NCBI RefSeq assembly: GCF_051020955.1
Contig: NC_135021.1
Coordinates: 13,621,962 to 13,685,961, forward strand
DNA: 64,000 nucleotides
Direction of reading: 5' to 3'
Source of the DNA: Megalopta genalis
Taxonomy: Eukaryota; Arthropoda; Insecta; Hymenoptera; Halictidae
The position numbers and the translations under genes were made by a program. This document shows, in pieces, positions 45,341-57,010 of the stretch. Each line of letters begins with the position of its first letter. Positions within the stretch are counted from its first letter, which is position 1. The notes beneath the pieces are model-generated. The model did not search any database, was not told the origin of the DNA, and saw only the letters and a program-made list of their open reading frames with translations.

Positions 45341-45806
45341 ACAGGGTGAGTCACTTAGTCCCACGATTTCTCAGCCCCTTCCGATGGTCTAACGATATTT
45401 GGTTTTATATAAATTTATCTTTTGTTTTATGTGTTAAGGTCTGAAATTGAATGAACGAGCATTTGTAATGTTTACGTTCATTTGTTTATGTTTACATGCG
45501 AAGCCTTGGTGTTCATTCATAGCGATATTTTCTTCAACATAATCAGAAGGTCATCAATTAGTAGGTCGTTGAATTCGTCTCGACGTTGCCTACAATACCA
45601 TGAAGTTAAAATAACCTCAAAAATAACCTCATTTAAAAATATAACGGAGACCTTGTTATCTCATCGAAAATCAATTTCTTTCTAAATTTAAACAATTGCA
45701 ATTTCTTGTCGGTTAAATGCTAATTAACTTTAATAGGAAACATTTTTCATTCAGACCATCCGACGGGGCTGAAAAATCGCGTGGACTAATTTCTGAGTCA
45801 TCCTGT
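45341..45806. mobile_element. Foldback/miniature element (ACAGGGTGAGTCACTTAGTC ends)
   Basis: The left ACAGGGTGAGTCACTTAGTC and inner TTTCTCAGCCCCTTCCGATG are mirrored on the right by GGACTAATTTCTGAGTCATC and CATCCGACGGGGCTGAAAAA, imperfect inverted ends of about 55 bp. The interior (0.35 kb) has no recognisable coding region. Confidence 0.75.
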
Positions 45807-46669
45807 ACACGTATAGACTCTTATTCGAAATAACTTCTCGGTCACGAAGGAAGTATTTCGTACAGATACGGATTGTCGAAACGAAATACAGGGAATGGTA
45901 ATGGGTTTCGATGAAACGAAGCGGGGCGTGGGTGAACGAATATTTCGGCAGCCGCGAGGACCGGGTATTTACTATTCAAATACATCAGCGCTTCATCTAA
46001 TTCCGTAGCGGGTTCTCGATAGCTGAAGGTGGTTTCCACGGTAGCATCTCGGCGCTTTGACGGTGCCACACGGCGGCGATTCGTTAACGTTGAATTTCAC
46101 CGACGGGACGCGACAGCCCCAAGAATAATAATTCCCGGGAGCACGGGTAAATCATAGGAGACTGCAAGTCCGACCGTTCGGTGAGAAACTATGAGAAAGG
46201 GTCAGTACGGTTGTCAGGTCCAATCATCGGGCTGCACGACTACCGCGGTCCGACCAAATCCGATTACCATAACTACCGACCGTTACTTACCCGACCATGA
46301 AAACCTCGTGTAACAAGCCACGTATCTGACAATACGAAAATACCGTGTTCGGTGGTAAGTCTTCCCCCTTACCCTACACAACCGAAGAGGATGCAGTAAA
46401 CGCTGCGCTTCATGGAAACGAATCATGTTTTTCGAAATATTAACTCGGTACGAACTAGCTTTAGCCCGATAAATTAAAACGACAGGTTAAAACCTCTACC
46501 ATTAGTCTATCGCGAATGTTGTCTTTAATAGGAATATCGAAACGATTGTATCGCAGTTGAATTGCGTTTACTTTAGCTTTCCGAAACGCTACGTAAATGC
46601 CCGCTATGTGATAAACGTTATGCAATAGACTCAACACATTTGAACGAAATGTGCAATTCTTTAATTATT
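45807..46669. other. Unique GC-moderate sequence
   Basis: No repeat partner, domain or RNA gene recognised. Confidence 0.3.
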
Positions 46670-47253
46670 CTATAATTCTTTCATTTCTGCGCTTGTCGCT
46701 ATTCCTGCGCTTCTCTCTATTTCTGCGGCTGTTCCTATTTCTGCGATTGTCCCTATCTCTGCGGATGTCCCTATCTCTGCGCTCGTCCCTATTTCTATGC
46801 CTGTCACCATTTCAGTGGTTGTCCCAATTCATATGCTTATCCATATTTTTGCGCATAAACCAATTTCTGTGGTTGACCCTATTTCTGCGACTGTCACTAT
46901 TTCTATGGCTGTCCCTATTCCTGCGTTTGACCCCATTTCTGCGCTTGTCCCTACTTCTGCGCCTGTCCCTATTTCTGCGCCTGTCACTATTTCTATGGCT
47001 GTCCCTATTCCTGCGTTTGACCCCATTTCTGCGCTTGTCCCTACTTCTGCGCCTGTCCCTATTTCTGCGCCTGTCACTATTTCTATGGCTGTCCCTATTC
47101 CTGCGCTTGACCCTATTTCTGCGCTTGTCCCTACTTCTGCGCCTGTCACTATTTCTGTGGTTATCCCTATTTCTGCGCCTGTCACTATTTCTATGGCTGT
47201 CCCTATTCCTGCGCTTGACCCTATTTCTGCGCTTGTCCCTATTTCTGTGACAT
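46670..47253. repeat. 18-bp minisatellite with 90-bp higher-order unit
   Basis: About 32 copies of an 18-bp unit close to CCTATTTCTGCGCTTGTC. The variant word TTCTATGGCTGTCCCTATTC recurs at 46901, 46991, 47081 and 47190, a higher-order unit of five, five and then six basic units. Because 18 is a multiple of three and the unit lacks stops, four frames stay open: plus gives LFLRLS or PISAPV hexapeptides, minus gives RRNRDK or GAEIGT hexapeptides. I read these as by-products, not a gene. Confidence 0.85.
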
Positions 47254-48467
47254 ACACATGAGTTGCAGGTCCAGCCGTGCAATCTTCTCGTGGTTTACCT
47301 TGGGTAATTCTAATGCCGTAATTCTAATCGTAGCGACGTAAATCGATCTTCAAATTAAAGGAGATAGTTCGAACTTTACGACGTTGTAAACGGCATGCTC
47401 GAAAAAAAATGTTTCCAAGTCTGTGGCAACTGTTGAACTTCGCACTTTTTCGGTATCACGAATGTGTTCTCAGATTGAAGATACTACAATCATGGGACGC
47501 CTGATATTATCTGTTAGTATACGGTATCGTAAAATAGAGATTTCAGTTAACGGAATTATAAGTGATAAAAAATTTACAATTTTTCGGCCAAAAATCAGCG
47601 ATGCATTAGCGATGGATTAAAACTTATTTGTACACCTAGTAATTTGGCAACTGAAAGGACTAGAAAGTTCGACTTGTTATCGACCATGGAAAACAGCCGA
47701 AATGCCTCGGTCCTAAAAAATCAAATATTATCGAAAAAACTAGAGGAAAAGTCGTCTTGCTGTTAAAGGGATGTATAAATTGTTTAGACAATGTCTAAAT
47801 GACGCAGCGCATGAATTTGTATTTGCACGGCAACGAAAAAGAGAAAAGATCGTGCGGCGGCTAAATATTTCGGGAGGTAACGGTGCAAATAATTGCATTC
47901 AGGGCTGATTGTTCGGTCGCGGAAGAAGATTACTCGAGCACGCGAACTGTAAACTCGAAACGCAGAGCTCTGGGTCCATGGTTCTATACAACGTCCAGGG
48001 GCCATTTCTATTTCTCAGCATTCCAGCGCAATTATCGATACATTATCGGTTCTGCCGTCGCGTCGGTGATATGCAATTGGTTCCCCGGCAATTTCAAAAC
48101 AAACGTTTGACCAGAAATTGATTGTAATTTGCGAATATAATGACGACGCGGCGCAGCTCGTGCCGGGACTCGATTTTCATAACATTCCCGCTATTCCGTT
48201 CAACGATTGAATATACCTGCATCCTATTTGGTCGGATCGGACAAATAACGCCATTCGTGGATATTTTTCTAGCATAGACTGAATGAATAGGCGTCTACCG
48301 TGCTCTCTGTATCGTGAAATTAATTTCAGTTGGAATCGCTTTGAATGGAATCGTGCGCATTTCGAATTGGACCCCAACGATCACTTCATTATCTCTACCA
48401 TTCAGAATCTTCGTGCTCACCCGAACAGTTTAATTATCATTTCTACACACGACTGATTAATTCTGTA
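47254..48467. other. Unique sequence
   Basis: Moderately GC-rich with small unrecognised open frames. No partner repeat found. Confidence 0.3.
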
Positions 48468-49157
48468 ATTCCATGAAGCCTCGGAAAGACGGAGCGGGTT
48501 CGTTCCAATGATTACTGGTTAACATTTTCAATTGACTCCGATGTAATAGTTATCGATTGACTTTTAACATTTCCGTGCTAAGATGGTTGTAGATCCATTG
48601 AAGCTTTTATTCCATCTATTTATGCGCGAACAGAAAGTTTTTTTAATTTGCGGAAATGGGAAAATGTTCTAGTTGAACAGTTATCCTGCTATGAAAAAGT
48701 TAAAGTACTTAATAGTACTTATATTATTATTACTTAGATTGCATTATGCTATTAAGTACTTAATAGTACTTATATTATTATTACTTAAATTACATTATAC
48801 TATTAAGTATTTAATAGTACTTATATTATTATTACTTAGATTACATTATGCTACTAAGTACTTAATAGCACTTAATAAAGTACTTAATAGTACTTATATT
48901 ATTATTACTTAGATTACATTATGCTATTAAGTACTTATAGTACTTACATTATTATTACTTATATTACATTATACTCTTAAGTATTTTAACTTTTTCATAG
49001 CAGGATAACTGTTACTATTCAACTAGAACTTTTTCCCAACTATCTTAGCACAGAAAAGTTAAAAGTCAAACAATAACTGTTACATCAATTTAAAATGCTA
49101 AACAGTATCATTGGAACGAATCTGCTTCACCTTTCTGAAGCTTCGTGAAATTACTTA
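48468..49157. repeat. Large foldback whose loop is a tandem array
   Basis: The left arm (48468-48712) and right arm (48978-49157) mirror each other through TTCGTTCCAATGAT, TTTTAACTTTTC(T/C)GTGCTAAGAT and CAGTTATCCTGCTATGAAAA. The left arm has an extra block of about 85 bp (about 48583-48655). The loop (48705-48977) is an array of about 58-bp units (AGTACTTATATTATTATTAC, then TTAGATT(A/G)CATTATGCTAT). Confidence 0.8.
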
Positions 49158-49385
49158 AGTACTTAGTGGTATTTAATAGTACTTAATAACAAAGTACTTA
49201 ATAGTACTTAATAACCAAAGTACTTAATAGTACTTAATAACCAAAGTACTTAATAGTACTTAATAACCAAAGTACTTAATAGTACTTAATAACCAAAGTA
49301 CTTAATAGTACTTAATAGCAAAGTACTTAATAGTACTCAATAGTAAAGTACTTAACAATAAGGTACTTAATAGTACTTAATAATT
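49158..49385. repeat. 26-bp AAAGTACTTAATAGTACTTAATAACC tandem array
   Basis: Five regular 26-bp units made of AGTACTTAATAGTACTTAAT plus a short spacer, with diverged units at both ends. It begins at the edge of the foldback, and its core word AGTACTTAATAGTACTT is the same as in the foldback loop. Confidence 0.9.
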
Positions 49386-50636
49386 TATGATGGGTTTTTA
49401 TTATATATCGTCCAATTTTCATTTCAATGCAAGCGTACGATGAAATGAGTACACAAAAATCACGCGTCTTGCTTATCCATCTACATAATATTTACCCCGT
49501 CCCCAGATCCTTAAACAAACGCTAAGTGAATTGAAAAATAGCATAAACTTTTACTCGAAAATGCCTGTTGAAGCATAAATGTTCCTTCCGAACTTTCATC
49601 AATCAAATACAAAATAACGATCGAAAACGAACTTTGATAAAACAAAAAAGTGTTAATACGAAAGTTAACACGAAACAGCAAAAAGCAATAATTGAGAAGT
49701 TAAAAGTTTCTAAAATTTATAGAATCGTACGGACGAGTTCCGATGAAATTCAAGCTCCGGTTCCACGGCGCAAAGTTCTGGTCTCGAGCACGAGAAGCAG
49801 AAGCGCCCGGACGGACGGCCGATGCAGCAAATGGAACGAAACGAGATCGGTTTCGCGTCACGTATCAGGACCGGGACCGCGGACCGAAAAACGAGGAGGG
49901 TAAGATTTCTCGGAGCAAACGAAGATCCCCGGTGTAAATTATTAATGAACGAAGAAACATCGGGCGAAAGATAGCGATTGTTGCGATTTGCGGCGTGCAC
50001 GCGAGGCCCGGTGGACGCGTTCCCTGATCACGAAGCGAACGGTGCTCGTGTCGTTAATCTCCGGCGATGTCCTCGTCCTGTGTGGCATATTACACGCGCG
50101 ACAACTCAATCCGCGCGACAGGCCGGGGCTTTAAAACCCCGCGCCTCTCTTATAAATATTCCACGGTGTCGCGGGCCTAAGTGGCCGCATCAGATACGGA
50201 CGGGGACGTTTGTTCGTGAAACGCGGGACTTACTCGGCTCGCGTTTAAAACGCATCGGCAAACGGGTTTCGGCCGGGCCGATTCCGATCGCTGCGGAACA
50301 AGCCACGCATTTATTCGACTCGCAATTAGGCCGACAAGCGGTGGCCCACTTGCTCCCGGTCTGCCAGGAAAGCTTTCCGCTATCCTGTCGCAACAAATCC
50401 CAAATTCTCTTGGTTCTCACGCGGAACCATCCCTTTGCCGAATTTAACCCTTTCCCTTTCAAGCCGCGGATTTCGATGCTTATGGAGCATGCTGCATCGA
50501 GAAAGCACGTGAAAGGAATCGTAGGAAAGAAGGAGACCCAAGATATTAATGCGTTGAATGTCACGCTAATTTCAAACGCTTTGCCTGTATTGGCCAACAT
50601 GAATTTCTTACCATGTGTTATTTACATTTCATCGTA
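49386..50636. other. Unique sequence with a GC-rich island and an unrecognised open frame
   Basis: A 219-codon plus-strand frame (49978-50637) runs through the GC-rich island. It has no recognisable domain or splice support, and the minus strand is also open over much of it (50600-50190). Its last codons read into the adjacent tandem array. Listed as unproven. Confidence 0.25.
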
Positions 50637-50845
50637 ATTTATTATTGCGTGATTGATATTTCACTGTAGTCTATTATTGTGTAATTCATTATTGCGTAAT
50701 TTATATTTAATTGTAATTTGTTAATGCGTAATTCATATTGAATTGTAATTTATTAATGTGTAACGTATATTTCATCGTCATTTATTACCGTGTAATTTGT
50801 ATTTAATTGAAATCTATTATTGTGTAATTAATTATTACGTGATCA
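50637..50845. repeat. 32-bp tandem repeat
   Basis: About five 32-bp units of the type GTGTAATTCATATTGAATTG plus TAATTTATTAAT, with two truncated 15-bp units (GTGTAATTCATTATT) near the ends. Confidence 0.8.
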
Positions 50846-51791
50846 TGTGTGACGTACTTCTCGTACTGAAACTGTTCAAAGCATTGAAACATGATTTAAA
50901 AATCTTGGCTTCGTTGGTCACCGTTGAGCTCGATGGAATTCGACGCGTGAAACAAATAGAATTTTAGGCAAAAATGGCACGAACGATCGTTCCTAAAAGA
51001 CGAAGAACGTTGCACGTATACGACGCGTGTCTCGCAAGTCTGGCAGGACTAAGCAATTGTCGTCGTTTTTCATTTCGCGCGCCGTGGTACGATCCCCGAA
51101 CAATGAAACTAATAAACAAGACGGCGTAAACTAATCGCGCTGCAAGATTGATGAAGCAATTAGAAAGCCCATCGACCGGCTAAACGCCGTTCAGCACCGT
51201 GGAACACGGAAAGAAGCGAGGCAATAGGAAATGGAAGGTGGCAGGATCAATTGGATAAATAACACGTGGGAAGTCGACGATCCGGCGAGAAGATGGCGGC
51301 GCGGGACGTCGAAAGGAAACGGTCTGGGTTAGGCGAGTGAGCGGCACCGGAAATGCGTTCGAATAAATGCTGGAGCGCGTGGGTAAGCGCGCGTGCGAAA
51401 ACGCGTACGCTCGCGAGGGAGAAGGCGCGAAACGCGAAATAATCAACGAACTCGTTCGAACGGTATCTCGTACTCCTACGAATACCGTATCCGACGCTCG
51501 CCTCCGACTAATTCGCCGATGTTAATGACAGTTAATTGACAGGCTACCGAGACACCGCCGCCGCCGCAACGCCGCGCCGTTACACCAGACCGAAACGGCG
51601 CGACGCGGCCACCGCCGGCATTGTGCAACAACGATATGCACTGCATGGTCTGCGCCGCTGGAAACTTTGCAATCGCTTCTCCCTTCCTCGACGATGTTAC
51701 TCATCGTTCGCATTCGAATATACGACGTGTTGCGACGGCGACACCGAAGGTCGAACGTCCCTGGCCATCCCTTGAGCAATTAAGCAATATA
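50846..51791. other. Unique sequence upstream of the mariner
   Basis: GC-rich with short GCCGCC words at 51550-51620. Open frames without recognisable family. Confidence 0.3.
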
Positions 51792-53076
51792 TTAGGGTGT
51801 TCCATAAGTTCCTTCCGCGCTGCGCTACGAATGACTTTAACTGGCTGTGTTTATATAAACACGAAGGCTTATCTCTTGGCTGTTTAGGGTATCGGTTGCA
51901 GTCGTCCCAGAGCTCTTTTAGAGTATGTTTCGTTGGTGACAAGGTTCCTTATCAAATTTTTTCTGCGCCGTTCGATATGGATAGCCAAAATAAGCATTTG
52001 CGGCATGTTATGCTTTATTGCTTTAAAAAAAGTGATAGGGCAAAGGACACTGCAAACGAGATTTGTACCGTTTACAGTGATGGTTCTACGACTATTAGGA
52101 CAGTCCGCAATTGATTTGAGAGATTTAGAGCTGGCAATTTTGATTTGAAAGACGAAGACCGCAGCGGCCGACCAACAACGACGGATGCGGACCTTGTCAA
52201 AGATATGCTCGCTGAAAATTCGCGATATAGTGTGTGCGAGATAGCGAATGTCACTAACATACCCGGGACAACGGTACATAAGCATTTAATCAAGGTGAGA
52301 TATGTGAATCGATTCGAAGTTCCACACCGTCGATAAGTGTTGACACCAGCCTTATGAACCGCGTCTTTACGTGCGATTTGCTTCTCCAACGACATGGAAG
52401 AAATCCTTTCCTAAAGAGACTTGTCACTGGAGACGAGACTTGGATTTTATACCAAAATGTGCATCGAAAACGAACTTGGTCAAAAGGAAATAGTCCCTCA
52501 ATTGTTGCGAAGTCAGGACTTCATTCGAAGAAAGTTCTTTCGTGCGTTTGGTGGGACTGGAAAAGCGTAGTCTACCACGAGCTCCTTTCTCAAGGTGAAA
52601 CGATCAATTCGGCTAAATATTGTAATCAACTCGATGAATTGAAAGCCACCATAGCAGAAAAACGGCCAGAATTGGCGAACCGACGCGGCGTCGTTTTTCA
52701 TCGCGACAACGCAAAACCGCGTGTTGCGTTGTTCGTAAGACAAAAATTATTGCAGTTCGATTGGAACGTTCTACCTCATCCTCCGTACTCTTCAGACATT
52801 GCTCCATCCCGATTATTACTTGTTCTTCTCGTTAAAAAATTCTCTCCATGAAAAACGGTTTAAATTCGTAAGCGAAATAAAAATGCACCTTGAACAATAT
52901 TTTGCAAATAAGCCTCAACAATTTTGGAAAGAGGGCATAATGAGGCTTCCTGAGAGATGGTAGAAGGTTATAGAACAGAACGGTTCATATATATCATAAT
53001 AAATCCATCTTAAACAAAAAATATCGTGTATTCATTTCGCATCAAAAAAAGGGAAGAAACTTATGGGACACCCTAA
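51792..53076 (+). mobile_element. Full-length but defective mariner (1285 bp)
   Basis: The terminal inverted repeats TTAGGGTGTTCCATAAGTTC (left) and its complement (right, with two or three mismatches) are flanked by TA at 51790-51791 and 53077-53078. Length and layout are those of a complete mariner: short 5' leader, one transposase gene, short 3' trailer. The coding region is broken (see the pseudogene entry), so this copy can move only if a related enzyme acts on its ends. Confidence 0.9.
51977..52999 (+). pseudogene. Mariner transposase, inactivated
   Basis: Starts at ATG 51977 (MDSQNKHLRHVMLYCFKK, the N-terminal helix-turn-helix region) and ends at TAA 52997-52999, about 341 codons, which is normal for the family. 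Domains visible in order: N-terminal DNA binding; the GRP linker (RSGRP, about 52165); VTGDETW with the first catalytic Asp (about 52432); DNAKPR with the second (about 52705); and PPYSSDIAPS..DYY with the third (about 52811), i.e. a D,D34D enzyme. Damage seen: TGA at 52112-52114 where Trp is expected, a stop and frameshift near 52334, a one-base insertion just before the third Asp, and TAG near 52962. A late-stage pseudogene; still recognisable, so not very old. Confidence 0.9.
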
Positions 53077-53608
53077 TACCTGCGACAGTAAAAAATGCAT
53101 CCGAACGAAAATACGAACGGACAACGCGACTCATAAATTCCATATTTCACAAAACGGAAAAATTACAACCCGAACTTTCGAACAGTTTCCCACTACTCAT
53201 TTCAAGTTCCTTCCGATACACCCATCTCCAATCAAAAACGCTTCATTTCCTCCACCAAGACCCACCATCCACCGATCAACAAAAAAACCGAGGTGACAGG
53301 CGGAAGGGCACCTAGAACTGCCAGAACTCGTAGAACTCTAAGAACGCAGATAGAACGCAAATAACGCATCGCTAAGACCATAGCTGTACTGTAATATTAA
53401 AGTGTACATAAAAGCAACCAGCGACTTCGTTCAACTTAATTCCATTCGGAAACATCGCGCATATACACGACGAGAGAGGCGAATCTGCGAACGGACTTTC
53501 CATTATCTCGACGTCGATCGGCACGATGTTCGCTCGAAACAGTACCATAAAAATGTCCGATCATCGAATCAGCGAAACATCATTCTCAAACTCTGTTAGG
53601 GTTGACGT
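53077..53608. other. Unique sequence
   Basis: No repeat, exon or RNA gene recognised. AGAACT words are repeated near 53312-53345. Confidence 0.3.
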
Positions 53609-53848
53609 TTAACCCTTTGCATTCGAGACTATTTTAATTCACAAATGAAGACGTCTGTTTCAAAATACAGTATTTCCACTTGATACGATTGCTTTTATTT
53701 GATACATAAGAAAATGAACGCGGAAAACTTCTCTATTATTTGACAATTTATCGAATACAGGCAAATTTAATAATGTGAAAATTCTTTTAAAATAGTGTAG
53801 CAATTTTCGGCGTCGCCTCAGAGTCGCCACTCGAGTGCAAAGGGTTAA
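53609..53848. mobile_element. CCCTTTGCACTCGAG-family miniature element
   Basis: The left TTAACCCTTTGCATTCGAGA and right CCACTCGAGTGCAAAGGGTTAA are inverted ends with TTAA at both edges. The GCGTCGCCTCAGAGTCGCCA block matches GCGCCTCAGGGCCACCA at 24042. Confidence 0.75.
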
Positions 53849-55020
53849 CCTAGCAGTCATTCCAATTTCCAGCATAATAATGCTTAAGGTCTCTTTTATG
53901 GTAGACAATTTCTTTATATAATAGATATTGTGCGTTTGGTGCTAATTTATTGAAATGGAAGTGCAACGTCCCTGTAACTGTTATCGAAAAAATCGCTGTG
54001 TCGGTACAACTGCCACAAACACGAGCCAACAATTGTCAATCGGATTGACTGTGACCAAACAACTGATGATCCTTATTACTATCATAATTATTATTATGGT
54101 CTTGTATACAAATAAACATAATGCAACGAAGATGCATTCCAACCAACACAGGCACACGCGAGCATTCTACAATCTTCGGTCCAACAAACAAATTACAAAG
54201 AAGACAGATTTCAAGCCGGATTCGTCAACTTAGTCGAAAAATCGAGGAAACCGTGGGAACGATCATCCGCGCAACACGCGCACAATGTATAATAGCATGC
54301 ATCGGAAAGTGCATCCCTCGCGTGTCGGAGCGTTAAAAAAGCGGGGAGCAGCAACCCAACCATTTTCATTCGCGGCCGTTCGAGGCTCGTAATAAAGATG
54401 TCCGGCGAAGATGAACGCGGAACTTTAATTAATATCGATGAAACGTAAGAAGAGGGCGCGATGCGCGGCAGTCGCGGGGCTGCTGCTGCGACGGTGCATC
54501 GGTGCATCGATGCGCCGGTACATGGGCGCAACGGCGCGGCGCGCCGCGGCGCTCGGGGCGATGATAATGAAGCCACTCCGCGTCGAACTACAATCGCGAT
54601 TCCGCACTTTATAATCCTCCTTTCAGCGGGCTCGATCAACTTCTTCACGTAAGACGACCCCTCTCTCCCCGTGGTCTCTCTCCTCTTTCCTCCTTTTTCT
54701 TTTCGTTCCCGTTTCTCTGCGTCTCTCTTTCGCCGCCGGTTTCGATCCTCGCGTCGCGAACGATCGTTCTTCACCGCCGTTTTCCCGGTTTGCCTCCGCT
54801 GTCACGACTTCCTCCCCTGCCACGTCCCCGCCTCGCCCCCGTCGCCTACTTCGCCGGGAACGGACTTCAAATTAATTTATACGCGAGGCGTTTGCATCGC
54901 GGCCAGATACGCTAGACACAGCGGTCAATCGTTGGGAAGGTATCAGTCTCCGGGATTCAGCGATCTCCGGCAGAAAATTGAGGAGATTTTGCGGAGAACA
55001 GTGTAAAAGTGCCGAAAATG
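53849..55020. other. Unique sequence with GC-rich island
   Basis: 54420-54850 is very GC-rich (GCGCGGCGC words) with open frames on several strands and no recognisable domain. (ATT)n lies near 54085-54100. Confidence 0.3.
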
Positions 55021-55170
55021 TAATTTTTTAGGAGGAGCAGTAGATTATTGCTATTTGCGAACTATTAATTAAGATTAATAGTTTGAAAATGTTCAAACTA
55101 TTTTCAAACTATTAATTAAGATTAATAGTTTGAAAATAGCAATATTCTACTCGTCCTCGTAAAAAATTTT
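55021..55170. repeat. Foldback, member 1 of a second back-to-back pair
   Basis: The outer arms TTTTTTAGGAGGAGCAGTAG and CTACTCGTCCTCGTAAAAAA mirror each other. The core has two copies of AACTATTAATTAAGATTAATAGTTTGAAAAT, itself palindromic. Confidence 0.8.
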
Positions 55171-55371
55171 ATAAACTTGGTTTTATATTTAATAAGTATT
55201 TATATATTTATTTAGTTATAGTTATGTTTAATAACTTATTATTAAATATAATATTATAGTTATTATTATACTTATTATAATTATATTTAATAACTATAAC
55301 TATATTAAATGTAACTATAACTAAATAAATATAAATACTTATTAAATATATAACCAAGTTTATAAAATTGT
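55163..55371. repeat. Foldback, member 2 of a second back-to-back pair
   Basis: Arms ATTTTATAAACTTGGTTTTATATTTAATAAGTATTTATA and the complement ending AACCAAGTTTATAAAAT, about 100 bp each, with a TAACTATAAC-rich core. It starts at the edge of member 1. Confidence 0.8.
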
Positions 55372-55375
55372 AAAT

Positions 55376-55625
55376 ACCCTTGCCATGCTTACACACGTGT
55401 CTGACACGTGGTGGAGATTTCCAGTTCTAAACTATCAAGTATGAATGCTGTTCCGTTTTTTTTAGGCGGAACAAAATTCTGATTTCTTGTCATCAAGCAT
55501 TTAAACGTTTAAATAAATGCAGGCACACGATAAATGTAAATTGTCTTCTTTCTACTTAAAAATTATTACAATGGTAGAAGTTCTTATTGTTGCAACTATG
55601 AAGAAAATGGTACGGCGAGGGGATG
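55376..55625. mobile_element. Diverged copy of the 7952-8205 miniature element
   Basis: Shares GTCTGACACGTGG, GGAACAAAATTCTGATTTCT, AAATGTAAATTGTC and GCAACTATGAAGAAA with 7952-8205 in the same order. TTAA edges are eroded (ACCCTTGCC at the left, GAGGGGATG at the right). Confidence 0.65.
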
Positions 55626-56559
55626 ACAAAACTTGATTTATTTGATTTAATCTTTCGACTTGTTTTTATTATTATCGTCTTCTGCAAGATCGACGCTGGC
55701 CGTACAAGCAATGTTATGCATTAGCATTAGTTATAACTACAATTTATAAAAATATTATTTCAAGAAGAGAAAACAAAATTTTTCAAGTTTGTTATTTATA
55801 TTGTTATTACAAACACTCTTCAATTATTCTCGTAGAGGATGTATCCCAACGGAACGAACCAGTTGATTTCGAATGTAATTTCAAGCGAAATTGAATTGTC
55901 CCGGGTCCGTCTGTGGCACATAGACTATTACAACATAGTGCGTTCGCAGATTTGCATGTCAAATATTATCCTGAATCATGATAAATTCATTCAAGATATC
56001 AAGATTAATTCTATTGTCGCATGTGCTTGCGCCCAGGAGGATTCCGAGTGAAAACGTTTTGCATACCGATCTTTTTTATTCCGTAAACCATACTAAACCG
56101 TAGAATATATGCATCTCAAAATTGTATTAAAAGAATGATTTTAATCATGATAATTCCGTACAGGGAAATACAGGTATAACTGAACGATCCGTAGGAAGCT
56201 CTAATAACAGTATAAATTTATATAATTCGATTAAGAGGGTCTTCATAATTATGAATTGAATGTAATTTTTAGTTAATTTTTACATAAGTTTGGCTAGGAA
56301 TTGACTTCGGTAAGATTTCATTTAATTGGTTTCATTTGGAGATAATGTCAATTAAATGAATTCTATTATAGAAATTAATAACAGTATAGAGTTATTATAT
56401 AGTACATAGTTTAATTGTAAAGTTTTATGTGTTTGTTATAGATTAAATTTAAATTTAATTTTAATTCGATATAATTTTATAGTTTCATTGATTTCTTTTA
56501 TAAACTCGATAAGAATTAATTTTGGTAAACGTTTAATTTAATCGCTTATATAGGATAAT
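55626..56559. other. AT-rich sequence, no recognisable feature
   Basis: Contains repeated ATTTAATTG/TAATTT words. The part after about 56200 could be decayed LINE sequence leading into the next entry, but no reverse-transcriptase motif is visible. Confidence 0.3.
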
Positions 56560-57010
56560 ATTCAAAGCAGTTCTTATATAATTGTGATGGGTTAAATTTA
56601 GACTTTAATAAAATCGATCCAAACAATTTTTATTCTAAATCATTTTGCAACAACTGTAACACTGAGCCTACAGTTAAGCACATCCTAATAGAATGTCCAG
56701 TGTACAATAATATCAGATAAAAAGTAAAAATGCCCAATACCATCAAAGAATGTTTGCACAACAACAATCATACAGCAAAAATTATGTCATACTTAGAAGA
56801 AACCAAATTGTTTAGCGAAATTATCTAGTAACTTAAGAAGCCTAGATTGAGAAAATAATGTAAAAATTTAATGCAATATTATTATTTAATACAAATTATA
56901 CTGTATAATATATATTACACTACATGTAACCTCACAACTGTTATCCAACAAGTGATCGCTTATTGCTATTAAGCAGACGCGACATTAAATAAATTAAATT
57001 AAAAAAAAAA
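56560..57010 (+). mobile_element. 5'-truncated non-LTR retrotransposon tail (jockey/R1-like)
   Basis: One plus frame reads CDGLNLDFNKIDPNNFYSKS, then FCNNCNTEPTVKHILIECP and VYNNIR-stop, then MPNTIKECLHNNNH..IMSYLEETKLFSEII-stop (56827). C-x2-C-x7-H-x4-C followed by P-x-Y-x3-R is the usual C-terminal zinc-knuckle-like signature of jockey/R1-type ORF2. A 3'UTR of about 170 bp follows, ending ATTAAATAAATTAAATT and a poly-A run (57001-57010). Reverse transcriptase and endonuclease are missing, and one stop interrupts the frame. Confidence 0.75.

Noticed and set aside
46812..47282. Hexapeptide-repeat proteins from the 18-bp array
   Set aside because: Four frames are open at once because the unit length is a multiple of three. 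No splice or start evidence favours one.
49978..50637. A 219-codon plus-strand open frame
   Set aside because: No domain recognised, the opposite strand is also open, and the end runs into a tandem repeat. Kept only as an unproven note.
54211..54774. A 187-codon minus-strand frame rich in Arg/Lys
   Set aside because: Composition follows the GC-rich and CT-rich sequence. No family recognised.
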